From NCBI GenBank assembly GCA_002450295.1, contig DJYX01000170.1:28654-43949 (forward strand): a stretch of DNA of 15,296 nucleotides, in the 5' to 3' direction. The notes under the pieces were generated by a model, which worked only from the letters and a program-made list of their open reading frames with translations, had not been told where the DNA came from and made no database searches. Of this stretch, positions 1 to 8,077 are shown one piece after another. Positions within the stretch are counted from its first letter, which is position 1. Each line of letters starts with the position of its first letter. The position numbers and the translations under genes were made by a program. The stretch is from Deltaproteobacteria bacterium UBA6967. GTDB lineage: Bacteria; SAR324; NAC60-12.

Positions 1-813
1 CAACTGCAACATTTGCAGAGGAAAATCGATCCAGATGCTCAACAGATCGATCTTCGAAAAGTCCCAACAAGTCTTTTTCAACATCCTGACATGAAAAAGT
101 ATGACTTGGTGTTGATTAATCCATGGCGATTTGAAGGAGATAAACTCCCTATTTTGATCTTGGTGCGTACAACAGGAAATCTTAGTAGAAAAGAGGAAAA
201 ATCACTCGCCAAGCAGCCTCAAAATCTTCAACGAATTGAGGAAGCTAAGCAGCACTTGAAAGACCTGCAAGAACAGATTGACCCAATTCAGGTTGAATTA
301 GACCTCATTGAGGCTGATGACTTTAGCAATGAGAATCAGCAAGAAGTTGAGCATTATCAGCATCTTCTTAAGTCCAAAAAGCAATTACTTGAAACAATCC
401 GCCAGATAGAATCATTGATTCAGGAATTGACAAAACCAATTGATCCCAAGAGAAAAACTCATCTCCAACTACTCAATCTGATGAACTGCTATAGCATTGA
501 GGAAGGCATTGCGGAGAAAGCCACATCCTTGCTGAAACGAGCGTTCACACTAGAAAACAAGCGAAGTCAGGAGGGTATTCAAGAAGATATTAAAAGACTG
601 TCTGTGTTCCTACGACAACATGTCAAGATCGTGGATGCGCTGGAGCATATCCAAAGTGAGATGAATAAGCTTGAGAGCAATCTCCAGAATTTAATCACAG
701 AAAAAGATTCAGACGCCACAACTCCATGGCGAAGGCCATTCCTAGAATATCAATTAGACAATTTGGAATATTGCATTCTCAAGGAACAACTGACTGAGCT
801 TGCTAAATCCTAA
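1..813 (+). CDS. Hypothetical coiled-coil protein, C-terminal part (5' partial)
   Basis: I do not recognise this protein. The frame is open from base 1, so the gene very probably starts upstream and only about 270 C-terminal residues are visible; the TTG at base 13 is a possible but unsupported start. A short mixed region (motifs YDLVLINPWRF and LPILILVRT, which look like beta strands) is followed by roughly 200 residues rich in Glu, Gln, Lys and Leu with heptad-like spacing, typical of long helices or coiled coils. No membrane segment, signal peptide or catalytic motif is visible in the part present. It ends at TAA and is followed by a 123-base spacer before modA, so it is probably not part of the molybdate operon. 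It could be a structural or scaffold protein or the tail of a larger enzyme. Coding status is well supported by length; function is unknown. Confidence 0.7.
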   Translation, partial: QLQHLQRKIDPDAQQIDLRKVPTSLFQHPDMKKYDLVLINPWRFEGDKLPILILVRTTGNLSRKEEKSLAKQPQNLQRIEEAKQHLKDLQEQIDPIQVELDLIEADDFSNENQQEVEHYQHLLKSKKQLLETIRQIESLIQELTKPIDPKRKTHLQLLNLMNCYSIEEGIAEKATSLLKRAFTLENKRSQEGIQEDIKRLSVFLRQHVKIVDALEHIQSEMNKLESNLQNLITEKDSDATTPWRRPFLEYQLDNLEYCILKEQLTELAKS

Positions 814-936
814 AAATTGATATGTTCTCATTTTAATCTCCTGACATTATCATCAGAAATCATTCACTGAGTCCAAAAATCTCATTCAATTTTTTAAGCA
901 ATTATCCCCAAAGCCTGATTCAAAATAAGCAAAACG

Positions 937-1680
937 TTGCTAAAAAAAATTCAGATTCTGCTCTTATCTCTCTCCTTTAATTTCCACATATCATATGCTG
1001 AGGAACTACTTGTCGCAGTAGCATCCAACTTTGTCGCCCCAGCAAAAGAATTGAGCCAGGAATTCTCCAAGATCACCACTCATAGTGTGCGCCTGAGCTT
1101 TGGCTCAACCGGAAAATTATACGCTCAAATCATCCATGGAGCTCCTTTTCAAGTATTCCTTGCGGCTGACCAAGAACGTCCACTGAGATTAGTTTCAGAA
1201 GGTTTTGCAGAGAGGGGTAGCCAATTGACTTATGCCCTTGGGCGGATTGTGCTCTACTGTCCAAGAAAGGGATCTGATCAACAACCAGTGGAAGTTTTAA
1301 AATCGAATGGATTCACCCGACTGGCGATCGCAAATCCGAAGACAGCACCATATGGTCGAGCAGCACTGGAGGTTCTTCAAAAACTAGGGATCTTCGAAAA
1401 TCTGCGCACAAGTATTATCCAAGGAGATAACATTGCACAAACCTTCCAGTTTGTTAGCACTGGCAATGCAGAGTTAGGCTTCGTCTCAAGGTCTCAGGTG
1501 ATCAATATTGACCCAGATCTGTATTCGGCCATTCCAGCAGATTTACACAGCCCAATCCAACAAGATGCGGTGCTCCTGCAGAAAGGTCTGGATAACAAAG
1601 CTGCCAGAGAATTCTTGGAATTTCTGAAAAGCGATTCTGCAAGAGAAATTATGCAGTCTTATGGTTATGACTTGGAATGA
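937..1680 (+). CDS. modA: Molybdate ABC transporter, periplasmic substrate-binding protein ModA
   Basis: This is the periplasmic receptor that captures molybdate (or tungstate) and hands it to the ModB permease. The 247-residue protein begins with a signal peptide: two lysines, a hydrophobic stretch (residues 6-18) and a likely cut after ISYA at about residue 21. The mature part starts with the family pattern VAVASNF, followed by LSFGSTGKLYAQI and GAPFQVFLAADQ, which carry the serines and backbone groups that hold the oxyanion in ModA proteins. TAPYGRAALEVL further on matches the second-lobe binding loop. Length is normal for the family. The start is TTG at 937, chosen because it is the only start that leaves a complete signal peptide; no strong Shine-Dalgarno sequence precedes it. 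It is the first gene of modABC, 9 bases ahead of modB. I saw no ModE-type operator upstream. Confidence 0.95.
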   Translation: MLKKIQILLLSLSFNFHISYAEELLVAVASNFVAPAKELSQEFSKITTHSVRLSFGSTGKLYAQIIHGAPFQVFLAADQERPLRLVSEGFAERGSQLTYALGRIVLYCPRKGSDQQPVEVLKSNGFTRLAIANPKTAPYGRAALEVLQKLGIFENLRTSIIQGDNIAQTFQFVSTGNAELGFVSRSQVINIDPDLYSAIPADLHSPIQQDAVLLQKGLDNKAAREFLEFLKSDSAREIMQSYGYDLE

Positions 1681-1689
1681 GATTTCCCC

Positions 1690-2379
1690 TTGAATGAGTG
1701 GTTTGAGGCTGAGATGTGGGAGGCTACCAAACTCACCCTTAAATTGGCCTTTGTCACCACACTCCTATTACTGATTCTAGGAACTCCAATCGCTTGGTGG
1801 CTTTCCCGGTCAAAGTCATTTATTAAAGAAATTATTGGAACTCTTGTCGCCCTGCCGCTCGTTCTTCCCCCCACAGTCCTCGGCTTCTATCTTCTTCTGC
1901 TGCTCAGTCCACAGGGGAATTTTGGTAGCTGGTTATCGGAAGTTTTTGGTTCACCTTTCCCTTTTTCCTTCAAGGGATTGGTCGTTGGATCAGTCATCTA
2001 TTCACTACCTTTTGTCGTCCAGCCTATTCGCAACTCTTTTGAAGCTATTGGAGAACATTCATTGGAAGCAGCGGCTAGTCTTCGGGCTAGTCCATTCGAT
2101 GTCTTTTTTTCTATCGCCCTGCCCCTCGCAAGGCCTGGCATACTTACCGGATCAGTCTTGGGCTTTGCTCACACTGTAGGTGAGTTTGGTGTGATTTTGA
2201 TGTTAGGTGGAAATATTCCAGGGGAGACGAAGGTACTCTCCGTTGCGATTTATGATTACGTTGAATCTCTTCAGTGGGAAAAGGCCCATGTTCTGGCTGG
2301 AGGTATGATTGGATTTTCCTTCTGCGTGATCTTGGCAACAACTCTTATCGAACGTCATTGGCGAGAAAAAAGATCATGA
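1690..2379 (+). CDS. modB: Molybdate ABC transporter permease ModB
   Basis: This inner-membrane permease of the molybdate importer is about 229 residues long, usual for ModB, and strongly hydrophobic with five or six predicted membrane helices. The cytoplasmic EAA loop that docks on the ATPase is clear at about residues 126-154 ([15 protein letters not shown], then [11 protein letters not shown]), and [10 protein letters not shown] follows in the next helix as in other ModB proteins. The start is uncertain. TTG at 1690 gives a length close to the family norm, but ATG at 1714 (residue 9) has the better ribosome site, TGAGG ending 5 bases before it. The gene follows modA by 9 bases and its stop overlaps the modC start by 4 bases (ATGA), so the three are translated together. 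Confidence 0.94.
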   Translation: MNEWFEAEMWEATKLTLKLAFVTTLLLLILGTPIAWWLSRSKSFIKEIIGTLVALPLVLPPTVLGFYLLLLLSPQGNFGSWLSEVFGSPFPFSFKGLVVGSVIYSLPFVVQPIRNSFEAIGEHSLEAAASLRASPFDVFFSIALPLARPGILTGSVLGFAHTVGEFGVILMLGGNIPGETKVLSVAIYDYVESLQWEKAHVLAGGMIGFSFCVILATTLIERHWREKRS

Positions 2380-3482
2380 GTAGATTTGAAGCCGAGTTCA
2401 AAGGAAGACTGGGAAATTTTGAGGTGGATGTCTCCTTCACTCTTCCACAAACGGGAATTACCGCATTATTTGGTCCTTCCGGCTGTGGCAAAACAACTAT
2501 CTTACGCTGCATTGCAGGTTTAACTCAGTTAGAGGGCAACCTAGTTGTTGATGGAAAAAGTTGGCAGGATTCTTCTAATTTTTTGCCAACACATCGCCGC
2601 CCAATTGGCTATGTCTTTCAGGATGCGAATCTTTTTCCTCATCTTTCCGTTCGAAGGAACCTCGAGTATGGGTTGAAGCGAATTCAAAACACTCAGAAGA
2701 CCAAACTATGGGAGGAGATAACGGAAATGTTAGGCTTGGAGGCTTTACTTGACCGTGAACCTAGCAGGCTTTCGGGTGGAGAAAAGCAACGTGTTGCCAT
2801 TGGGCGAGCGTTGCTCTCTGCTCCAGAAATTCTCTTGATGGATGAACCCCTCTCCGCACTGGATCGCTTCAGCAAAATGGAGATTCTGCCTTATCTACAA
2901 AGGCTCCATCTCGATCTAAAAGTCCCCATTGTTTATGTAAGCCACGATTTGCAAGAGATCGAACAACTCGCAGATTGGATGATTCTGCTTGAGAAAGGTC
3001 ATGTCATTGCCCAAGGCAGTATTTCGGGACTACTGGCTAATCCACAACTACCATTGGCCAGGTTACCTGAAGCAGCCGTGATTCTTGAGGGATCTATGCA
3101 AGATTTTGATTCAAAGTATTGTCTTTCAAAAATAGCTGTTAATGGTGGATCTCTAACTCTCTCCCAGAATTTAGGAGTGGTTGGAAGCCGTCATCGTTTA
3201 AGAATTTTGGCAAGAGAAGTGGGGATCGCCAAATCATGGCAAGATGGAGATGCTAGCTTCTTGAATGTTCTATCAGCCATCATCGTAGACATTCAACCTT
3301 TCGGGGAGCAACAAGCAACTGTATTTCTTCGGCTTGGGAAACAAGCCAATGGGGATGCTTTGTTGGCTAGAATCACAAGAAAATCCTGTGATGTACTTCA
3401 GTTGAAAAAAGGGGACGAGGTTAAAGCTTTGATCAAAAGCGTAGGATTGATGGGTGTTCCAACTGTGGATCAGGCAGGATAG
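2376..3482 (+). CDS. modC: Molybdate ABC transporter ATP-binding protein ModC
   Basis: This ATPase powers the ModAB importer. The ATG at 2376 overlaps the modB stop (ATGA) and gives 368 residues, the usual ModC length; longer readings upstream run through modB. Visible motifs are Walker [10 protein letters not shown] (33-41), the Q-loop in YVFQD (about 79-83), signature LSGGEKQ (132-138), Walker B ILLMDEP (152-158) and the switch histidine in VSHD (H190). The last 70 or so residues, beginning near [13 protein letters not shown] and ending at [11 protein letters not shown], form a Mop/TOBE domain, which in ModC binds molybdate or tungstate and can damp transport when the cell is replete. The 3' end overlaps the opposing ABC ATPase gene by 13 bases, with no room for a conventional terminator between them. 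Confidence 0.95.
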   Translation: MSRFEAEFKGRLGNFEVDVSFTLPQTGITALFGPSGCGKTTILRCIAGLTQLEGNLVVDGKSWQDSSNFLPTHRRPIGYVFQDANLFPHLSVRRNLEYGLKRIQNTQKTKLWEEITEMLGLEALLDREPSRLSGGEKQRVAIGRALLSAPEILLMDEPLSALDRFSKMEILPYLQRLHLDLKVPIVYVSHDLQEIEQLADWMILLEKGHVIAQGSISGLLANPQLPLARLPEAAVILEGSMQDFDSKYCLSKIAVNGGSLTLSQNLGVVGSRHRLRILAREVGIAKSWQDGDASFLNVLSAIIVDIQPFGEQQATVFLRLGKQANGDALLARITRKSCDVLQLKKGDEVKALIKSVGLMGVPTVDQAG

Positions 3483-4528
3483 GTTCTGCTATGTTGGGGT
3501 TTTAGCTGCACTGTGTCTCCCAAGAGCCAACTCTCTCTGGATGGAACACTGACTCGAAGAACCAAGCCATTTTCATGGTAGACATGCAAAATTTTGTGAT
3601 CACCACGAAAGGAAATCTCCTGAATCCATCCTGCATGGAAAGTAGTTTCGGGGACTCTATTGATTTTGATATCTTCTAGTCGAGACATCCATAATCTATC
3701 ACGAATTTTTGGCAGTTGAGGGATATTTTCCATCCCAATCGCTGATCCAACAAGCTCTAAGGGTACCAGGTTCGCTTCACCCACGAAGGAAGCAACCCAC
3801 GCGGTCGCTGGTTCATGGTAAACCTCTTCCGAGCTTCCGTTCTGAACAACTTTTCCTTGCGAGAGCAGAATCATCCGATCCGCAAATGTGTAAGCCTCCG
3901 TTTGATCATGTGTGACTAGAATTGCACTCACCTTGGCCTCACGAAGAATATCTCGAATATCCTGCCGAATCTGCACTCTTAGTCGATAATCCAGACTGTT
4001 GAATGGTTCATCCAACAACAACAGTCTTGGAGCCGGCGCCAGAGCCCTAGCAATTGCAATCCGTTGTTGTTCTCCACCTGATAGTTCGTGGGGCATTTTC
4101 TTTTCAGAGCCAGATAATTCCACAAGTTTCAGCATTTCCTCCACACGTGAACGTTTTTCGTTCTTCGAACCATTGAGGCCGTAAGCCACATTTTTGAACA
4201 CATTCAGGTGAGGAAAGAGGGCAATATCTTGGAAGACCATGCCTACACGCCTTAACTCAGGGGCTACTATGTGGTGAACACTACTCATTTCTTCTCCACC
4301 AATAAAAATCTCCCCAGCTTGCGGCTCATCCAAGCCTGCAATCAAGTTCAGGAGGGTGGATTTCCCACAGCCAGAGGGCCCAAGAATCGAAAGCAACTCA
4401 TGAGGTCTTAGATTCAGACTCACTCCATCCACTGGCTTAATCTGACCGTAGTGCCTAACGAGATCTTTACATTCGAGCAGAAAATCAGATGTAACTGGCA
4501 CTACTTTGCGGCTTCGAAAAAATGACAT
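3470..4528 (-). CDS. ABC transporter ATP-binding protein, iron(III)/spermidine-putrescine type
   Basis: This 352-residue ABC ATPase belongs to the FbpC/PotA-like importer group. Motifs in order are Walker A GPSGCGKST (50-58), the Q-loop in MVFQDIALFPHLNV (97-110), signature LSGGEQQRIAIARAL (149-163), Walker B RLLLLDEP (168-175) and H-loop VTHDQTEA (H207). The Q-loop context and VYHEPATAWVASFVGE after the nucleotide domain are typical of iron(III), thiamine and polyamine importers; a TOBE-like tail of about 100 residues follows. The substrate cannot be told, because no permease or binding protein gene lies beside it: it is the last gene of the minus-strand run, 23 bases after recN. The ATG has no purine-rich ribosome site (the 23 bases are pyrimidine-rich). 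Its 3' end overlaps modC by 13 bases. The family call is firm; the specific ligand is open. Confidence 0.85.
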   Translation of the reverse strand: MSFFRSRKVVPVTSDFLLECKDLVRHYGQIKPVDGVSLNLRPHELLSILGPSGCGKSTLLNLIAGLDEPQAGEIFIGGEEMSSVHHIVAPELRRVGMVFQDIALFPHLNVFKNVAYGLNGSKNEKRSRVEEMLKLVELSGSEKKMPHELSGGEQQRIAIARALAPAPRLLLLDEPFNSLDYRLRVQIRQDIRDILREAKVSAILVTHDQTEAYTFADRMILLSQGKVVQNGSSEEVYHEPATAWVASFVGEANLVPLELVGSAIGMENIPQLPKIRDRLWMSRLEDIKINRVPETTFHAGWIQEISFRGDHKILHVYHENGLVLRVSVPSRESWLLGDTVQLKPQHSRTYPA

Positions 4529-4551
4529 TTTTGAGGAAGAGTGTAGGGGGC

Positions 4552-6234
4552 TTAGGTCGCAGTTGTTGAATGGGATCGCTTACGCATCTCACGCGCCAAT
4601 TTTAATGCCTGATTTGTGATCTCTGATCCATCAAGGAGTCTAGCGATTTCCATGATCGCCTGTTGCTTGTCCAGATCTTCAATGACAGTATAGGTTTGAT
4701 CATTTTCTGTAGATTTAGTCACTGCATAATGGTGTTCAGCGAATGCTGCAATTTGCGGAAGATGAGTAATACAAAGCGTCTGTTGACGTTTTCCTAAATT
4801 TGCCAACTTCCTTCCAACTGTCTCTGCAACGCTACCACTTATGCCCGTGTCGACTTCATCAAAGATCAGAGTTTCCACGGTGTCTGTGGTTAGGATGGTC
4901 TGAATTGCCAACATCACTCTGGATAACTCACCCCCAGATGCAATCTTTACGAGGGGACGCAGCGGCTGGCCGGCATTGACAGAGAGCATGAATTCAACTC
5001 GATCAGCACCATTTGAGCTAAATGAATCATCATACTTTTTTTCAAAAAAGGTTTCGAATTTTGCCCTATTCATTCCAAGATCTTTCAATTCCCTACTGAT
5101 CGCTTCATCAAGTTCCTTAGCTGCCTTTTTTCTTTCTGAAGAAAGATTGGTGGAATGTTCTTGAAGGGTTTTGACTAATTCGTAAATTTCCTGCTCTAGA
5201 GCCGATGCATCTTCTTCCAGATTTTGGAGACCTTGTAGCTCCGTTTGATGTCGTTCACACAGTTCAATCAGTTGTGTAGTGTTGGTTACCCGATACTTGC
5301 GCTGCATTGATTGAAGTAGGCTTAGGCGATCATTGACCCAAGACAGGCGTTCAGGGTTGTCTTCAATTCGGTCCTGTCTGTGTCTTAATGACTGGCTCAA
5401 TTCATCCAGCTGAAGAAGTGACTGATCAAGATTCTCTAAAAGTGCCGTGCAACCAGGGTCCATTCTTTCAGCATCTTGCAACTGCCTTTTCAAACTACTC
5501 AGTACCTCTACGATAGATCCATCCTCTTCATAAAGAATGGTCTGCATTCCTCCATAGAGGTTGAGAAGTTGTTCTGCATGAGCAAGCATTTTGGACTCTG
5601 TCTCAAGGTCATCCATCTCTTGCGGTTCCAGGTTGAGACTGGAAAGCTCTTGAAACTGCGCCTCCAGAAGCATCTGTCGATCCGTACGGTTTGCTAACCT
5701 TTCCTGCCACTCTTCCTGCTCACGTCGCTTCTTAGTCCATTTTTTATGAACTTCACGGAGTGCATCTCTTGTTGGGAATAGATTGCCGAAGGCATCCAAA
5801 AAATCTAAATGACGAGAGGAATCAAGAAGTGCTTGGTTATCGTGTTGGCCGTGGATATGAACAAGTCCTCGACCAACTTCTGCCAAGAAACCCTGAGTGA
5901 CAGAAATGTCGTTGAGAAAGCGTTTCTGGCGGTTATTAGTGTTGAGCACTCGGCGGATCAATAGTTCATTTTCATGAGGTATATCCGATTCACTAAGCAA
6001 TAGCTTCAATTCAGTTTGTTTTGAAATATCAAAGGCTCCCTCCACAAGTGCTTGTGAGGAACCTGGTCGAATCAAACCAAAATCAGCACGATCCCCCAAA
6101 AGTAATTGAAGACCATCAATCATGATCGATTTTCCTGCACCGGTTTCTCCCGTCATGATGGAAAAACCATCAAAAAAATCGATTTCTAGATTCTCAATTG
6201 TCGCTAAATTCTGAATCCGCAAATGCAGCAGCAT
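4552..6234 (-). CDS. recN: DNA repair protein RecN
   Basis: RecN is an SMC-like ATPase that gathers and holds DNA ends during recombinational repair of double-strand breaks. The 560-residue length matches the family. The N-terminus is the characteristic LRIQNLATIENLEIDF, followed by Walker A GETGAGKS (29-36) and the arginine-finger region GDRADFGLIRPG. A long coiled-coil middle (about residues 155-390, rich in Glu, Gln and Leu) is followed by signature SGGELSR (433-439), Walker B LIFDEVD (456-462) with DTGISG, and the switch histidine in CITHLPQIAAFAEHH. The ATG start sits right at the conserved N-terminus, 17 bases after mrp ends, with at best a weak ribosome site. No LexA-type box is evident upstream; the gene appears to be read from the operon. 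Confidence 0.97.
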   Translation of the reverse strand: MLLHLRIQNLATIENLEIDFFDGFSIMTGETGAGKSIMIDGLQLLLGDRADFGLIRPGSSQALVEGAFDISKQTELKLLLSESDIPHENELLIRRVLNTNNRQKRFLNDISVTQGFLAEVGRGLVHIHGQHDNQALLDSSRHLDFLDAFGNLFPTRDALREVHKKWTKKRREQEEWQERLANRTDRQMLLEAQFQELSSLNLEPQEMDDLETESKMLAHAEQLLNLYGGMQTILYEEDGSIVEVLSSLKRQLQDAERMDPGCTALLENLDQSLLQLDELSQSLRHRQDRIEDNPERLSWVNDRLSLLQSMQRKYRVTNTTQLIELCERHQTELQGLQNLEEDASALEQEIYELVKTLQEHSTNLSSERKKAAKELDEAISRELKDLGMNRAKFETFFEKKYDDSFSSNGADRVEFMLSVNAGQPLRPLVKIASGGELSRVMLAIQTILTTDTVETLIFDEVDTGISGSVAETVGRKLANLGKRQQTLCITHLPQIAAFAEHHYAVTKSTENDQTYTVIEDLDKQQAIMEIARLLDGSEITNQALKLAREMRKRSHSTTAT

Positions 6235-6251
6235 AATTGCTCATTCTTGAT

Positions 6252-7346
6252 TCAGTAGAGGTCGTCTAGGGAAGAGATCACGTTATCAGCGATTAAACGG
6301 AAGGCTTCTGCAGCAGGGCTATCAGATGGGGCTTGGTTCATGAGAGGCTTACCCAGATCACCTCCTTCCCGAACGGCTAGTTCCAAAGGAATGGCACCAA
6401 GAAAAGGTACTTCGTATTTGCGGCAAGCTTCTTCAGCGCCATGTTGGCTGAAGATCGCGGTTTTTTCACCACAATGAGGACAAGCAAAGTAGCTCATATT
6501 TTCAACAATGCCCACGATGGGAATATCGACCTTGGAAAACATTGTGATTGCTTTATAAGCATCCACTAAGGCCATGTCTTGTGGAGTCGAAACAACAACT
6601 GCACCGGCCAACTCACAGAACTGTGAGATGCTGAGTTGAACATCCCCAGTTCCTGGAGGCATGTCGATAATCATTATATCACCACCTGGCCAGGCTGTAT
6701 CTCGCAAGAGTTGTTCTACTGCCTGATGAACCATCGGCCCTCTCCAGACCATTGCAGCCTCATCATCAATCAGATTACCAATCGACATCGCATGTAAACC
6801 CATCACCTCCAGCGGCATTAGGTTTTCTTCCCGTAGTTCAGGTTTCACTCCCCGTAGACCCGTCATAATTGGGAAACTTGGACCATAAATATCTGCGTCA
6901 AAAAAACTTACACTAAATCCTTTTTGCTGAAGGGCTAGTGCTAAATTTAGAGATACTGTCGATTTTCCAACCCCACCCTTGCCACTGGCAACGGCTAACA
7001 CCGCATCATAATTTTGAAGATAAGCGGTTCTTTGAGGTTGTCGAGCCTGTCTGCTCTTCTCTGATTCGGGTATCGAAGCCTTATTTTCTTCTGGTTCATC
7101 ATCAATGGGAGCCTTTTCCAAGACTTCAACCGCCACGCGCGAAATACTTGGTAAGTTCCGGATATTCTCCTCAATCTGCGTTGGGAGTATTTGACGCAAC
7201 CTCGACTCTAAAGGCAGAACAATCGTGAATTTGGCGAAGTCATTGTTGACCACACAGCTATGCACAATCTCTGTTTCAGGAAGAGGCCTTCCGTCAACTT
7301 CGATTTCAGCCAGAACAGACGTAAATTGTTGTTCCAATGATTCCAT
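6252..7346 (-). CDS. mrp: Mrp/ApbC family P-loop iron-sulfur cluster carrier
   Basis: This cytosolic scaffold/carrier delivers Fe-S clusters to target proteins in an ATP-dependent way (ApbC/NBP35/Ind1 family). The N-terminal 75 residues resemble the MIP18 (DUF59) domain, but the usual DPE and conserved cysteine positions are not obvious, so that domain looks degenerate. After an acidic, proline-rich linker (about 78-110) comes the deviant Walker A SGKGGVGKS (121-129), then DADIYGPSFP (150-159), DMPPGTGD (228-235) and the CPHC motif (C289, C292) that binds a bridging [4Fe-4S] cluster at the dimer interface. Length (364) is standard. The ATG has a good ribosome site, AAGGAA, 6 bases upstream. 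It lies between menG (11-base gap) and recN. The family function is well established; the client proteins here are unknown. Confidence 0.95.
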   Translation of the reverse strand: MESLEQQFTSVLAEIEVDGRPLPETEIVHSCVVNNDFAKFTIVLPLESRLRQILPTQIEENIRNLPSISRVAVEVLEKAPIDDEPEENKASIPESEKSRQARQPQRTAYLQNYDAVLAVASGKGGVGKSTVSLNLALALQQKGFSVSFFDADIYGPSFPIMTGLRGVKPELREENLMPLEVMGLHAMSIGNLIDDEAAMVWRGPMVHQAVEQLLRDTAWPGGDIMIIDMPPGTGDVQLSISQFCELAGAVVVSTPQDMALVDAYKAITMFSKVDIPIVGIVENMSYFACPHCGEKTAIFSQHGAEEACRKYEVPFLGAIPLELAVREGGDLGKPLMNQAPSDSPAAEAFRLIADNVISSLDDLY

Positions 7347-7357
7347 GATTGCTTCCT

Positions 7358-8077
7358 TCAGGGAGCAGAGGTTTTGTAAGCGACATGAATTGTCGAGGCA
7401 CCAAATACAAAATCGTAGTAGTCAGCCTGTTGGAAGCCGACTTCAAGTAGTTTCCGCTTCAGGGTTTCTTGATCGGGATACTTCAAAGAAGACTGAGGAA
7501 GATAGGTGAACATTTCCTGATCAGGCATTAGCCATTCACCAATCTTTGGGACAACTGTGAAGAAGTAGAAACGGTTCAAAACATCTATCAATGGCAACCG
7601 TACTTTTCCCACATCCAGACTAACCAAGACCCCCCCTGGTTGCAAGATGCGCCTTATCTCCAAGAGTCCCTTCGTGAGATCATCAAGGTTACGCAGTCCA
7701 TAACCAATCGTCACCGCAGCAAACCATTCATCTGGGAAAGGAAGGCGAAGGGCATCCCCTTGGATCCATTGGACTGAGTCAACTTTTGCCCGATCTGCAG
7801 CGATTTCCAACATGGATCCAGCAAAATCGACCCCTGTGACTACTGCATCAGGATGCTGCTTGGTGACAGCCCTAGCAATGTCTCCAGTTCCACAACAGAG
7901 ATCCAGGCAACGTTCTCCTTCCCGAAGACCCGTCTGACGAGCAACAAAACGCTTCCAATAACGGTGCATTCCAAAGGTAATGAGGTCATTAAACCGGTCA
8001 TACTTCAACGCAATTTCATTGAATTTGCTGCTAACGTATTCGGCTTTCTTGTCAGTCGATGGGAGTTGGTAGTTCAA
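7358..8077 (-). CDS. menG: Demethylmenaquinone/ubiquinone C-methyltransferase, UbiE/MenG family
   Basis: This SAM-dependent enzyme methylates the quinone ring in the last or late step of menaquinone (or ubiquinone) synthesis. The 239-residue length is typical. The N-terminal family signature YDRFNDLITFGMHRYWKR (about 26-43) is followed by SAM motif I LDLCCGTGDIA (58-68), GVDFAGSML, GDALRLPFPDEWFAAVTIGY and the second signature RRILQPGG. FYFFTVVPKIGEW is the family pattern between the Rossmann core and the C-terminus. The start is TTG at 8077, which overlaps the stop of the upstream NadD/CinA fusion in a 4-base TTGA, indicating coupled translation. With no other quinone genes in view I cannot tell MenG from UbiE; I give menG as the likelier symbol because the Leptospira-like flavour suggests menaquinone, but ubiE is equally possible. 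Confidence 0.9.
   Translation of the reverse strand: MNYQLPSTDKKAEYVSSKFNEIALKYDRFNDLITFGMHRYWKRFVARQTGLREGERCLDLCCGTGDIARAVTKQHPDAVVTGVDFAGSMLEIAADRAKVDSVQWIQGDALRLPFPDEWFAAVTIGYGLRNLDDLTKGLLEIRRILQPGGVLVSLDVGKVRLPLIDVLNRFYFFTVVPKIGEWLMPDQEMFTYLPQSSLKYPDQETLKRKLLEVGFQQADYYDFVFGASTIHVAYKTSAP

Noticed and set aside
814..936. Possible molybdenum-cofactor riboswitch, ModE operator or terminator ahead of modA
   Set aside because: Only a weak CTGA/TCAG pairing (841-844 with 853-856) and AT-rich sequence are visible. There is no T-run after a stable stem, no ModE-type TATA-rich dyad and no conserved riboswitch core.
929..940. GCAA/TTGC dyad overlapping the modA start codon
   Set aside because: Arms of only 4 bases in AT-rich sequence are expected by chance.
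2274..2375. Longer modC reading frame starting inside modB
   Set aside because: The extra 34 residues come from an out-of-frame reading of modB; the ATG at 2376 has the ATGA overlap and the family N-terminus.
3470..3482. Overlap of modC and the ABC ATPase as a sign of frameshift or truncation
   Set aside because: Both proteins have normal length and complete C-terminal domains, so this is ordinary tail-to-tail packing.
6938..7509. Open frames on the plus strand opposite mrp and menG
   Set aside because: They are shadows of clearly conserved minus-strand genes and show no family motifs or ribosome sites.
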